Part shown: positions 46,045 through 54,600 of the stretch, piece after piece
Layout: each line of letters begins with the position of its first letter
How positions within the stretch are numbered: the stretch's first letter is position 1
Assembly: GCF_042431545.1 (NCBI RefSeq)
Contig: NZ_JBHLYX010000006.1
DNA from: Pseudoalteromonas xiamenensis
Lineage (GTDB): Bacteria > Pseudomonadota > Gammaproteobacteria > Enterobacterales > Alteromonadaceae
Direction: 5' to 3' (one strand)
Length of the DNA: 64,000 nt
The notes under the pieces: generated by a model
What the model saw: only the letters and a program-made list of their open reading frames with translations
The model's database searches: none
Told to the model about the DNA's origin: nothing
Program-made: the position numbers and the translations under genes

Positions 46045-46338
46045 GTTATGACTCCTTCGATTTGTGTCCACTCATTTTGTGGACACGAGCTGGGACGGAG
46101 AAAATCCCCATTTCAAAAAAATCTCTCAATGTGCCCTAATCCTCTGAAAATTCAATTTTGTCCATTATTTAACATAAATAATTAGGTAGCATAAATCTAT
46201 GTTTACAACACTTATTTTAATGTGTATAAATACACAGTGTAAATTCAGCAATTTTGAGACAATAGAGATTTTCCGTAAGTACGGTTTTCGATGGGACTTT
46301 GTCCAAAACAACGAACAACAACCAGGAGCGGAGCTATT

Positions 46339-47475
46339 ATGTCCGATACCCGATTTGGCCACTTAATCGAATTATCACCGCGACACCAGGAGATGCTCAT
46401 GCCTGCCAGCACCGATGTGGTGATCCATGGTGACGGTTCCTCCCGTCGGGCCCGGTCCGGTAAAATCCTGCTGGGCGACATACGCTATGACCCGACCGAT
46501 CCGGTGTGTCTGTATTTAGCCGATCTCACCTCCGAAGAATCCCAACGCACCATGTATCGCTGCCTGCGTCAATTTGCCCGCTGGTTCTGCGATCATGACG
46601 AGGCGCTGCCGGAGTATGTGCACTGGCGTGAAGTCCGCCATGCAGACGTTCTCGAGTATCAACTTTACCTGCAATACAAGCCGGTGCCGACCGAAACTCC
46701 CGGTGCGACACCGACGACCAAGGCGTTAAGCCTAGCCACACAAAACCTCTATGTTATCGCGGTGCGCAATGTGCTGAAAAAGGCCTGTCGGATCAGCAGC
46801 GTAGTACCGCATAAACGAATCGATGCGCAGGTGTATCAGGAGATCTGCGAAATAAAACTACGCGCCGGAAAACGTCTGGCCAAGACCCGGGCCCTCACCG
46901 ATACCGAATTTGATGTATTCTGGGACTCATTTACCCAAGGGGGCCGACAGCAGCACAATAAAAATATCCGTGACCGAGCCCTGTTCCTGGTCATGATCGG
47001 CGCAGGGCTGCGGGTGAATGAATTGGTCACAATGGACTGGCCGAATAACGTGATCGATAACTTCGGCACTATTCGGATCATTGGTAAAGGTAACAAGGAG
47101 CGTGAAGTGCCGCTCAATGCGGATGTGGCCAGCGCGTTGCGCGACTATATTGAGCAGCTTCGGGGTGACGGCCCGGGGCCGTTGTGGCACCCAATCAGTA
47201 AAGCGGGTCAGCTCGATGCTGGACGTCGACTGACCCCCGGTGGTGTACGAAAGATGATGCGGTTCCGCGGTTGCGAACTGACGGAGGTGATCACCCCACA
47301 TTACTTGAGGAAAACCTTCGGTACACGTTTATTGCAGCATGGTGTCGACATTTTTACTGCTCAGGAGCTGCTTGGCCATGCCAGTGCCGATACCACGAAG
47401 ATCTATGATACACGGGGCAAAGAAAGGAAGATTGAGGCGGTTAATGTACTGGTTCGTAAGACTAAGACACTGTAA
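46339..47475 (+). CDS. Tyrosine recombinase/integrase
   Basis: 378 residues from ATG 46339 (AGGAG upstream), avoiding the longer start at 46291. The N-terminal SAM-like DNA-binding domain is at about 70-180; the catalytic domain has Arg in GAGLRVNELV, Lys in IGKGNKER, HxxR in HYLRKTFGTR, His in LLGHASADTT and the nucleophile Tyr in KIYDTRG. All catalytic residues are present, so it should be active. GC-rich codon use differs from the flanks, marking an imported element. The gene is followed 69 bp later by a small ORF of similar composition. Attachment sites were not found. Confidence 0.9.
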   Translation: MSDTRFGHLIELSPRHQEMLMPASTDVVIHGDGSSRRARSGKILLGDIRYDPTDPVCLYLADLTSEESQRTMYRCLRQFARWFCDHDEALPEYVHWREVRHADVLEYQLYLQYKPVPTETPGATPTTKALSLATQNLYVIAVRNVLKKACRISSVVPHKRIDAQVYQEICEIKLRAGKRLAKTRALTDTEFDVFWDSFTQGGRQQHNKNIRDRALFLVMIGAGLRVNELVTMDWPNNVIDNFGTIRIIGKGNKEREVPLNADVASALRDYIEQLRGDGPGPLWHPISKAGQLDAGRRLTPGGVRKMMRFRGCELTEVITPHYLRKTFGTRLLQHGVDIFTAQELLGHASADTTKIYDTRGKERKIEAVNVLVRKTKTL

Positions 47476-47544
47476 CCACATACAGTTGGTGGTTGAATTG
47501 AAGCGTTGTAAAATGGCTTTATAACAGCATGTTGGAATGACTAC

Positions 47545-47868
47545 ATGATCACAAAAGAAGAAGCGATGGCCAATCTGCCTTACATCGAGGATAAGGCCAT
47601 ATATCAGGCTGTCAGCTTGGCCTTGTGGTTGCTCATTGATAAAGGTCGGCCGTTGAAAGCGTCCGTCGATATAGCCGCGGGTAAATTTACCGCCCGACCA
47701 AAGGTAGGGATAGAACGTCTGATCCGTGAAGTTGTCCCGGCCGAATTTTTTGCTGAGCGCCAGGCACCGGTAAAAAAGACTATCGGTCACCGCAATCAGC
47801 GGATGGATGCAATGACGGCTCTGTCGGATAAGCATATGGCTTCGATAGCAACCGAACCGGATAAATAG
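47545..47868 (+). CDS. Hypothetical protein linked to the integrase
   Basis: 107 residues. It starts 69 bp after the integrase with the same GC-rich codon use. The sequence has a helical N-terminus (AIYQAVSLALWLLIDKGRP) and a basic C-terminus (FAERQAPVKKTIGHRNQR) suited to DNA binding. It may be an accessory protein of the mobile element. No family recognised. Confidence 0.6.
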   Translation: MITKEEAMANLPYIEDKAIYQAVSLALWLLIDKGRPLKASVDIAAGKFTARPKVGIERLIREVVPAEFFAERQAPVKKTIGHRNQRMDAMTALSDKHMASIATEPDK

Positions 47869-48311
47869 TCCATTTTCAGTGAACGTTTTAAGGCGCCGGC
47901 CAGCAGGTTTCATCCTTTGCTTCCAGTGCTGCGTCCTCGCTACTGACCAAGCGTCCGAAAAAGCACACCCATAACTCCATTAAGGAAATGTGGAAATTTT
48001 CTCTGGGTGACATATCGCGATATGGGTCATATTGCTTTACCGTGGGTCGGGAAAGATGAAAGTTTGTCGGAGGTAATGACCGAAAATTCAATGCTGTGGA
48101 ATTGCAAATTATTTCCCTTTTAACTAGTTATTATCGTTAAACATCTTCTCCTATCAAGCAATCTTTGTAATTTCTTAAGTATTTCGGCATGGAGTGCATT
48201 TATCAGATTGCCTACCAATAGGTTAATTTTTCATTAAACAAATGTTATTTTCTTAGTAGCTTAGGTATGTCCGTGGTATGTTTGTTTTGCGTACAACTCA
48301 AGGAGAGATAA
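47869..48311. other. Gap after the integrase island
   Basis: 443 bases; the first 200 share the GC-rich character of the island, the rest is AT-rich. AGGAGAG before 48312 is the ribosome site of the peptidase. No insertion site identified. Confidence 0.4.
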
Positions 48312-49256
48312 ATGCGTAAAACTATTTTAAGTTCAATCATCTATTTGACTGCCATTAGTGTAGCCCATGCAACCACATTAACCTCAGGTGTTACAAAAAG
48401 CGACACCGTATCTAAGGGGCAGTGGCAGTATTACCAAATACCTGCTTTGTCGGATCAAACCAGGCTTACAGTTGCCCTTACTGGCCTCAGTGATGATGCC
48501 GATTTATATGTTCGTAACGGCAGCCAACCTACTTTATCCAGCTATGCTTGCAGGCCATATAAAGAGGGCAAGACAGACGAAATATGTGGTTTATCAGTTA
48601 TAGCTTCCAGTCAGATCCATATCGGGGTGTATGGTTTTCATGCCGCGTCGTATGACCTAAAAATAAACTTGGGAAGTGATGATAATGATCTGTCTTTTCC
48701 AGCTACGGGAACCGATTGGTATGCCATCATTGGTAGTGACAATCATACTTCTACCGGAGGTTATGAAAACATGGACGATACTTATGCAATCGATCTGAAC
48801 CGTCCATCCAATAACGATGATGGGCTCCGTGTAACGCCTGTGGCCAATGGAACAGTCATAGCAAGAAGCACATCGCTTGGCTTTGTACTCGTTCAGCATG
48901 ATTCAGTTCTGACATTGGGGGACGGCACGACACAGAACCCTTGGTTCTCAGGATATATGCATATGAGTGGGACGTTGCCAGAGCTGGAAACGGTGGTTAC
49001 ACCGAACTCGATGCTGGGCAATATTTCTAATGTCGGAGCTGGCTCTGACCATCTGCATTTTGCGATTTATTCTGGGGACGCGTCGGATATTTCTGGGATG
49101 ACCAGTATTGATATCGGCAATAAGCTGATTGATTTCTACCGGCATAACTTATCGAAATGGTATGAATGGTGTGGGAATACCTCTTCGGCGACACACGTAG
49201 TAGACAGACCATGGTGGGATAGTGACACGGCCCCGTGTCCATACCCAACCAATTAG
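48312..49256 (+). CDS. Secreted M23-type peptidase-like protein with PPC domain
   Basis: 314 residues. Signal peptide (..ILSSIIYLTAISVAHA), then a pre-peptidase C-terminal (PPC) domain at about 20-120 (LTVALTGLSDDADLYVRNGSQPT). The remainder resembles LytM/M23 metallopeptidases: YAIDLNRPS aligns with the HxxxD metal motif but has Thr where His is expected, while DHLHFAIY provides the HxH motif. Loss of one ligand casts doubt on catalysis. Secreted by a type II-like route by analogy. A terminator follows. Confidence 0.8.
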   Translation: MRKTILSSIIYLTAISVAHATTLTSGVTKSDTVSKGQWQYYQIPALSDQTRLTVALTGLSDDADLYVRNGSQPTLSSYACRPYKEGKTDEICGLSVIASSQIHIGVYGFHAASYDLKINLGSDDNDLSFPATGTDWYAIIGSDNHTSTGGYENMDDTYAIDLNRPSNNDDGLRVTPVANGTVIARSTSLGFVLVQHDSVLTLGDGTTQNPWFSGYMHMSGTLPELETVVTPNSMLGNISNVGAGSDHLHFAIYSGDASDISGMTSIDIGNKLIDFYRHNLSKWYEWCGNTSSATHVVDRPWWDSDTAPCPYPTN

Positions 49257-49274
49257 GTTTTTTAAGTTATATAG

Positions 49275-49294
49275 CGCCCCCATGGGGCGTTTTT
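49275..49294 (+). terminator. Terminator after the M23-like gene
   Basis: CGCCCC-CAT-GGGGCG followed by five T. Confidence 0.85.
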
Positions 49295-49440
49295 CGTTCT
49301 TTCAAGTTAGTAAAAATGAGATCTCGCACTGATTCTAGGCTGCATAAAATGGACAATATTTTAAATAAAGTCTGTAGGTTTTTTGTATGAAAAGACTTTA
49401 TGTTTAAACCAAAAGAATGGTAGGCACTCGGTTGTATTTA

Positions 49441-49757
49441 CTACTCACCCTGTTCAGTATGCCATACACAATTAGGAACAAAAATGTCAGCACCATCTCT
49501 GAAATTAACATCTTCCACAACAACACTGCCAACAGTTTTGCCATCAACCTTCATATCGCCCAAGACTTAATATGAGTACCTGTCGCTGCGGCGCAATATC
49601 CGGTCGGATCTGTTCCTACCAGAGGGCTATTCATAATATACGAATACGGGTTCAGCGACTGCGAGTTTGCAGGGCTTTGGATAAGCAGGTCCACCGATAT
49701 AAACCGACACAGTTTGTAATCGTACACTCGACCGCTCATATGAAATAGTTTTAAAAA
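49441..49757 (-). pseudogene. C-terminal scrap of an Rhs protein
   Basis: On the minus strand LFHMSGRVYDYKLCRFISVD and NPYSYIMNSPLVGTDPTG are the Rhs-repeat-associated core signature. The 5' part is missing; the frame begins inside a terminator hairpin at 49753-49778. After the core the frame shifts near 49552 and 37 residues of a variable tip follow (MKVDGKTVGSVVVEDVNFRD..) to TAG 49441-49443. Rhs tips are often toxins; this one is too short and broken to assign. Confidence 0.75.
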
Positions 49758-49778
49758 AGCCGACATCAAAGTCGGCTT
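49753..49778 (-). terminator. Terminator of the DUF4258/HTH operon
   Basis: On the minus strand AAGCCGAC-TTTGAT-GTCGGCTT followed by six-plus T, 26 bp after the antitoxin stop. Confidence 0.85.
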
Positions 49779-49803
49779 CCTCTGTTCTGCATATCTATCA
49801 AGA

Positions 49804-50244
49804 TCAAGTTGTTACTTCCCAGTGTTCTTGCACTTCCTCTAGCAGAATATTTTCTTGTGCTTCCTTTGCTTCCGCATCAGATAACAAATCAAGGAAATAG
49901 CTGACAGGGTTATTTCTCTCTAAGCTTTCCATGTACAGAGATCTCAGTGCAGCATCTGTTGTACGAGGAATATCAGATTGGCTTTTCTCATAACGAGCAA
50001 TGGTTTGTTCTGAAACACCAAAACGATTTGCTAACACTTTTTGAGACAAATTCAGTTCTATACGAAGAAACTTAAATTCTTCGTGTGTTAACGGCTTACT
50101 ACTATCCACGATGCTTTCAGCAATGGCTTTATGTAAACCATTCATGTCATCGATGCTGGTATACTCCTCACCGTCAATTTCTTCTACGGTAAAGCCATTC
50201 TTTAAGTAGACGTTGGATAAACCACTTTCTGTGTAATGGTACAT
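49804..50244 (-). CDS. HTH-domain antitoxin of a type II toxin-antitoxin pair
   Basis: 146 residues from ATG 50244, selected by AGGAGAG upstream; the toxin gene ends 11 bp before. The C-terminal half is a Cro/C1-type helix-turn-helix (LTHEEFKFLRIELNLSQKVLANRFGVSEQTIARYE) of the kind used by MqsA/HigA-like antitoxins; the N-terminal part presumably binds the toxin. Order toxin-then-antitoxin is as in higBA and mqsRA. It probably represses its own promoter through the TATCA-N3-TGATA dyads upstream of the operon. Confidence 0.85.
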   Translation of the reverse strand: MYHYTESGLSNVYLKNGFTVEEIDGEEYTSIDDMNGLHKAIAESIVDSSKPLTHEEFKFLRIELNLSQKVLANRFGVSEQTIARYEKSQSDIPRTTDAALRSLYMESLERNNPVSYFLDLLSDAEAKEAQENILLEEVQEHWEVTT

Positions 50245-50254
50245 AAACTCTCTC

Positions 50255-50596
50255 CTAGTCAATCCAAACAGTCACTAAAATCGACTTCGGATCGTCATGA
50301 TGATTTTTTAACGCAACGGTGAGCTCTATCACTTTACCCGCTGCCATTCCTTTCAAATTAAATTTCCAATTTCCGTTTGGCTCTTCGTAAGGGCCTTCTC
50401 TAAATACAGAGCGTTTGCTCTTTAGCAAAGTCAAAATTTGACCGGCTGTTACACCTCGTTCAATCATTCGCTCTTTAACGTGTCGGCTCCAAATGATTCT
50501 CCCCGTATGGTTTTCTGCGAGATCATTGACTATTTTTCTAGCCGTCACTTCTGTTAAAGGGAATTCATTAACCCCTTGGGGCTTACCTTTACTCAT
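50255..50596 (-). CDS. DUF4258-family putative toxin
   Basis: 113 residues. The SRHVKERMIERGVTAGQILTLL segment is the DUF4258 signature (His and Arg-rich helix), a family related in fold to RelE/BrnT-like RNases and often paired with an HTH antitoxin. It ends before the HTH gene, whose start codon lies 11 bp away. RNase activity is inferred from fold and pairing. The promoter with two operator dyads is directly upstream. Confidence 0.8.
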   Translation of the reverse strand: MSKGKPQGVNEFPLTEVTARKIVNDLAENHTGRIIWSRHVKERMIERGVTAGQILTLLKSKRSVFREGPYEEPNGNWKFNLKGMAAGKVIELTVALKNHHDDPKSILVTVWID

Positions 50597-50604
50597 TAAG
50601 CACC

Positions 50605-50652
50605 TATCAATTTGATACCTATCATTCTGATAGGTTTTGACGGTATTGTCAA
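50605..50652 (-). promoter_or_regulatory. Toxin-antitoxin promoter with two operator dyads
   Basis: TTGACA as -35 on the minus strand (50652-50647) and CAGAAT as -10 at 17-bp spacing (50629-50624). Two dyads TATCA-ATT-TGATA (50605-50617) and ACCTATCA-TTC-TGATAGGT (50617-50635), centres 15 bp apart, cover the -10 and the region to the start codon. Confidence 0.8.
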
Positions 50653-50675
50653 TCTAGTTCCACTTCCACCACAAT

Positions 50676-50702
50676 ATAAAAAGCCAGCAAGATGCTGGCT
50701 TT
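50676..50702 (-). terminator. Terminator upstream of the toxin-antitoxin promoter
   Basis: AAAGCCAGCA-TCT-TGCTGGCTTT on the minus strand followed by TTATATT, ending transcripts of the two genes at 50727-51284. Confidence 0.8.
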
Positions 50703-50726
50703 CAGGACATTTTTGAACCTCAAAAA

Positions 50727-50942
50727 CTAGTCTTCAGCTGAAGGGTGCGTCTTGTTATACACCTCCTGCATGACATGGTGCTTCAGGAACTCCAGGACAA
50801 GTCGCATATCTGCGCCGTTGTCGACTATGTGTGTTGCGTATTGATTACAAGAGCCACCTTTGCCGACATCTACCAGCTTGATGTACTTAGAGACTAATTC
50901 CGAGAGCTGATTGAGCCAGTAGGGCATTCCGTTGTTAGCCAA
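50727..50942 (-). CDS. Small protein, possibly a degenerate tyrosine-recombinase C-terminus
   Basis: 71 residues. NQYATHIVDNGADMRLVLEFLKH..MQEVY resembles the end of XerC/phage-type integrases (..SYATHLLENGADLRTVQELLGH..IYTH): ATH.., GAD.R.V.E.L.H and a late Tyr align. The catalytic HxxR is absent (SCNQ). It could be an eroded recombinase piece with a new start. It follows the gene at 50946 by 3 bp. Confidence 0.4.
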   Translation of the reverse strand: MANNGMPYWLNQLSELVSKYIKLVDVGKGGSCNQYATHIVDNGADMRLVLEFLKHHVMQEVYNKTHPSAED

Positions 50943-50945
50943 AAA

Positions 50946-51284
50946 TTATGTTTCTCCTGATTCCATGCTGACCGTAAATGGTGCATTGACCAGAACCAGC
51001 TGTACTTCGTTTTGGTTCAACACTGGCTTGAGCAATCTTCTACCAAGACGAGGGCGTTCAAATTTTAAATAAGTTCCGCTGATGGCTGAATCGCGATTTT
51101 CCGAAAGCACAATTTTCCCATATTGAACTACAAACAGCCGACCGTTTGAAATGTTCAACTCCCCCGTGAAAAACCCTACCTTTAACCATAGAAAATCCAC
51201 ATCTACGTCTGCCTGCTTCTTATTCCATTGTTCATTAAATTTAGCTTCCATCTGACTAATGTTGGGGTTTTGGAACTTGCTCAC
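50946..51284 (-). CDS. Hypothetical protein
   Basis: 112 residues from ATG 51284 (no strong ribosome site). A basic, Gln-rich N-terminus (MEAKFNEQWNKKQADV) precedes a beta-rich part (FFTGELNISNGRLFVVQYGKIVL). It could have a small beta-barrel or antirestriction-like fold, but nothing specific is recognised. It overlaps functionally with the gene 3 bp downstream by position only. Confidence 0.45.
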   Translation of the reverse strand: MSKFQNPNISQMEAKFNEQWNKKQADVDVDFLWLKVGFFTGELNISNGRLFVVQYGKIVLSENRDSAISGTYLKFERPRLGRRLLKPVLNQNEVQLVLVNAPFTVSMESGET

Positions 51285-51456
51285 ACCCCAGTAAAAATAT
51301 GGTTAAGAACATGGTCAAAATTAGCACTCGCATTAGTTACGCTCTTTGTTTCGTCAGAATGTTATAGTCATGCAACGAGATGGATTTAACGCCACCGATT
51401 AAAGCCCCCTCCATGACAAGTGGGTTCTTTGCACTCATTCGAGCAGACCAGCAGAC

Positions 51457-51729
51457 TTAGTTTTTTACGACGGCACGAGCAATGACATGCTGTGTGTGTT
51501 TACCCGTTCTAGCCAAAAAGATAGCGACTGAGTGCCCCGGTTGAATCATTGTTTTGCACGGCGTCCATTCGAACAGCGGCCAGCACCCTAAGTTAAGGAT
51601 GGCTCTTTTGCTGATTCTAGAGCATTCAGGGGAGTGCCGTCTTTGCAGTGACCTGTGCTCTTTACCAATAAATAGTGTGTATTTTCTTTCGACATGAGAT
51701 GCCCTTACTTTCATTAGTGATGACTTCAA
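51457..51729 (-). CDS. Doubtful hypothetical protein
   Basis: 90 residues, basic, with Cys and His scattered (SPECSRISKRAILNLGCWP). No ribosome site; a better start might be the second Met (51714). Not recognised, so it could be a chance frame or a fragment. Confidence 0.3.
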   Translation of the reverse strand: MKSSLMKVRASHVERKYTLFIGKEHRSLQRRHSPECSRISKRAILNLGCWPLFEWTPCKTMIQPGHSVAIFLARTGKHTQHVIARAVVKN

Positions 51730-51882
51730 AGTATCACGGATAAAAATAACGCAAGGCTCAACACCCTATGTTCTCACAAAATGATTAATTCCTTAAAAAA
51801 GAGGTTTTATTCCGTCAGGCGAATTATTCCTTTCCATATAATGATTCTGTACTAACAAAACCATTTTAATTGGGAAAATTGT

Positions 51883-52206
51883 ATGGATTTAGAGCAATTA
51901 ATTAAAAATTGGAGAGGTCAAACTAAAGCACAGCAAGAAGGGCTCAGTGCGAAAGTTGCATTGTCGCATGTAGACCGGCTAAACAATGTCTTTATGTTCA
52001 AAGTACTTTTCACGAACGAACAAGGCACAGCTGTCTGGCCCCACAGCTTTAGGTGTGATCAATGGAGGACAGTGAAAAAAGAAATCAACAGCATCTTTGG
52101 CGATAGCCTAAAAATATCTACTGACAATGTGTATTTGATCAGCGATATAGACCGTATTCCTGCGGACAACATTGTATATTTGGACTTAGCCAGGCGAGCT
52201 AAGTAG
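51883..52206 (+). CDS. Hypothetical protein, first gene of a three-gene run
   Basis: 107 residues with predicted alpha/beta content (HVDRLNNVFMFKVLFTNEQGTAVWPHSF). It ends TAG 52204-52206 directly abutting ATG 52207, so the two genes are surely one operon. There are no motifs I know. GGGA 10 nt before the ATG is a weak ribosome site. Confidence 0.6.
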   Translation: MDLEQLIKNWRGQTKAQQEGLSAKVALSHVDRLNNVFMFKVLFTNEQGTAVWPHSFRCDQWRTVKKEINSIFGDSLKISTDNVYLISDIDRIPADNIVYLDLARRAK

Positions 52207-53187
52207 ATGAAACTTGATGCCTTTCTTGAAAGCTCTGTATATCGGTTGGTTGATCTGGGGCAAGAGCCGAAGTTCGCGATGAATATTACCTCATTGAAAG
52301 AGCATGATGTTTATGAGGTTCTCTGCCTTGCTTGTAGCGGAGAAGCTAGGTACACCAAATACAATAATACCATTCGGTGTCGTGATTGCTCTAAAGTGAT
52401 GACAGTTTATGAGGGGTTAGCTCGATTGTATCCTGAGAAAAAGCAAAAAGGACTTCTAATGCTTTTGCAGTCACTGTCTGGTATTAATATCCCCGAAATG
52501 TATTTCTATGAAGATTTTGACTTAAACGTTCCCTACTCCGTTTATTTACACTTAAAGCACAGACTTAAACCGGGGGAACATGAGGCGTTTGAACGATTAG
52601 GGATCCAAGGCGCTAACTGGACATCGAGCCCTTTTGTATTTGTCACCCCTGAATCCTTGAAAGACATTAATAACTATTTGGTGGACAGTGTTGAAGAGCA
52701 CTGTGGCGAGCTATGCTTGCTATGGATAACAGATTCTACCGTGGAAATTGTTAATGCATTTAATCCTACAACCCAACCGACATGGCCAGCCGCTTTCATA
52801 ACTCACTCGGTTATTCAGTCACGAAAGTTAAATCAACTCGTCGTGACCCAGCCGTGGATAGCTGCAGCACCCAACAATCGCGGAGTACCTGCAGTCACTT
52901 TACCTAAGGATCCGTGCTCAAAGACGATTCATGATGTGATGGCACTGAAGTACGAGAAAATTTATTACCTTGACACTGATATTCATCAATTGCCCGACCA
53001 CTTACTTAAGTTAACTCAAGGAAAATTGGAATACATTTGGAACAAACCTACCGCGGCTTTACCAGATATTTTACACAGACTAAGTGATAAATCTCTACGC
53101 ACAAATCTGTTCTTTAGCGACCGTACAACAGAGGTGTTCGAGTTTGCCAAGGAACTCGTTAATGGCGGATGCTCAGGCTCTGTGTAG
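52207..53187 (+). CDS. Zinc-ribbon protein, perhaps with a primase/TOPRIM-like fold
   Basis: 326 residues. A CxxC-x16-CxxC zinc ribbon stands near residues 45-70 (CLACSGEARYTKYNNTIRCRDC). Further on, QLVVTQPWIAAAPNNRGVPAVTLP and KIYYLDTDIHQLPDHL recall the E-G-x2-DA-x-G-PAV-x-LPG and DTD motifs of TOPRIM nucleotidyl-transfer/primase domains, but the catalytic Glu is replaced (VTQP). Order zinc ribbon-then-TOPRIM is that of DnaG-type primases; here the match is weak and may be convergent. It is operonic with 51883 and 53247. Confidence 0.5.
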   Translation: MKLDAFLESSVYRLVDLGQEPKFAMNITSLKEHDVYEVLCLACSGEARYTKYNNTIRCRDCSKVMTVYEGLARLYPEKKQKGLLMLLQSLSGINIPEMYFYEDFDLNVPYSVYLHLKHRLKPGEHEAFERLGIQGANWTSSPFVFVTPESLKDINNYLVDSVEEHCGELCLLWITDSTVEIVNAFNPTTQPTWPAAFITHSVIQSRKLNQLVVTQPWIAAAPNNRGVPAVTLPKDPCSKTIHDVMALKYEKIYYLDTDIHQLPDHLLKLTQGKLEYIWNKPTAALPDILHRLSDKSLRTNLFFSDRTTEVFEFAKELVNGGCSGSV

Positions 53188-53246
53188 TTAGTAAAGCTGA
53201 GAGAACAATATGGTATTGACGTTAAAATTAGAAAAGTGAAGTAGAT

Positions 53247-53903
53247 ATGCAATTTTCAAAGAAAGAGACGAGGCTCATCAAAGAGCAGTTCGACGCTTGG
53301 TTAAACCAACGTGGTGATGATATTTCGTTGAGTGAGGTGTTTGACGCAAAAACTGCCTTAACCAAAGAATTGTTTTTTAAGCATGTACTCGTTCATAAGT
53401 GTATGTATTCCTCTATCTTTAAAGCAACGAGTACTGAAGTCCAGCCAGAACTTGAGCGTCGGCTAGCGGAAGCAACAGAGACCTTCTCATCTTCCCATGT
53501 TTGTAAGCTATCGGGAGAAAAGATAGCCGAACGAATGGTTGTGGCTTTTGAACAGAAATTACGACCATCCTCTGCCAAAAAGTTAGCAGGTACAATAATG
53601 GATATTGCCAGGTGGCTTGACCAATTCGAAAAAGATGCCGCGCTAATACTCACGATTAATCGATATACTTCCAGCCCACTCACAAGAAACCGATTGCCCT
53701 TGGTATTGTGTACGCGTATTCGTGGATTAAGCTTTCAAAACGCTTGTCTCATGTTGGCAAATATCGGCTTTCACGACTTTGGAAGCGTGAATAAGTCCAC
53801 ACTACAGAGACTGCATGAGTTAGGGTTGATCCCAACTGAGAGTCCCACTGCACAGCTACCAATCATCGCATTAGAGACCATACAAGCTATACGTCTATGG
53901 TAA
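53247..53903 (+). CDS. Hypothetical helical protein, last gene of the three-gene run
   Basis: 218 residues, mostly helical, charged (AFEQKLRPSSAKKLAGTIMDIARWLDQFEKDAAL). There is no signal peptide. It resembles no family I know; a tyrosine-recombinase N-terminus or an HTH is possible from the look of SFQNACLMLANIGFHDFGSVNKSTLQRLHEL. It follows the zinc-ribbon gene by 59 bp. Confidence 0.55.
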   Translation: MQFSKKETRLIKEQFDAWLNQRGDDISLSEVFDAKTALTKELFFKHVLVHKCMYSSIFKATSTEVQPELERRLAEATETFSSSHVCKLSGEKIAERMVVAFEQKLRPSSAKKLAGTIMDIARWLDQFEKDAALILTINRYTSSPLTRNRLPLVLCTRIRGLSFQNACLMLANIGFHDFGSVNKSTLQRLHELGLIPTESPTAQLPIIALETIQAIRLW

Positions 53904-54053
53904 ACAAGTAAACCGCATATGTCTGTGAGGTTCTTAAGCAACGCTAGGTGAACTAGTACGTTTGGCGATTGTTGTCGGTACCGTTGCGATAGCGTAATTC
54001 TGGTGTTTACGTCAAACTAAAACGACTTAACTTGCTTTGTCATAGGAGGCGTT

Positions 54054-54224
54054 ATGAAAGCTCTAATAGGAACTTTAGCAAAGTTGATAAAAGGCGACCC
54101 TGAGGGTCATAAACAATTAAGGAAATTTATTGCGAATGGTTCAACTGAATTTGTCGTAATCACACTGTCGAACGGGAAAAAATATAAGATATCGACTCGC
54201 TCCCCGAAAGAACGTGCCGTATGA
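54054..54224 (+). CDS. Small hypothetical protein (56 residues)
   Basis: ATG 54054 has a perfect AGGAGG 7 nt upstream and the 13 bases AGGAGGCGTTATG recur exactly at the antitoxin gene at 58331. The product is basic (MKALIGTLAKLIKGDPEGH.., SNGKKYKISTRSPKERAV). Possibly an antitoxin or DNA-binding peptide; unknown. Confidence 0.6.
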   Translation: MKALIGTLAKLIKGDPEGHKQLRKFIANGSTEFVVITLSNGKKYKISTRSPKERAV

Positions 54225-54410
54225 ATATCGCTTTCCCAGCTTTTTTTATCGATCACTTAGCGAGAAAACCCAGTGCTCTTTAGTCGCTTTAGTGATATGT
54301 TTCCTTAAGTACATGGTCATTTTTAAACGTTTTTTCTTCGATTCTTCCTAAGATGAAATTGATTTAAAAATGTACTAGAATAGATTGTATGAACTTAATA
54401 AGGCCAGATT

Positions 54411-54539
54411 ATGTCAGCACACATCAGCTACGCAATCGTAATGGTCAGTGGATTATGTTTTGTAACTTTAGCTCTATTTGTTACAAAAAAAGTCGCTGAT
54501 AGACTAGATAGAAAAGAAAATAAGGTAACGCACAAGTAA
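54411..54539 (+). CDS. Small single-helix membrane protein (42 residues)
   Basis: MSAHISYAIVMVSGLCFVTLALFVTKK split here by position: residues 6-25 form one transmembrane helix, followed by a basic tail. AAGG lies 8 nt before ATG 54411. Too short for family assignment. Confidence 0.5.
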   Translation: MSAHISYAIVMVSGLCFVTLALFVTKKVADRLDRKENKVTHK

Positions 54540-54550
54540 TTACCTGTATC

Positions 54551-54576
54551 CCATAGTGGGGGGCTCTCCACTATGG
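54551..54576 (+). promoter_or_regulatory. Hairpin between small genes
   Basis: CCATAGTGG and CCACTATGG form a 9-bp perfect stem with an 8-nt loop, 25 bp before the next small gene. There is no T-run, so it is more likely an RNA-stabilising or regulatory hairpin than a terminator. Confidence 0.5.
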
Positions 54577-54600
54577 AAAGTCCTCCTTGTTTGAGAACAT

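Noticed and set aside
46158..49356. TTGTCCATT ... AATGGACAA as ends of one 3.2-kb element
   Set aside because: Only 9 bp match and the inner sequences do not; chance is likely in AT-rich DNA.
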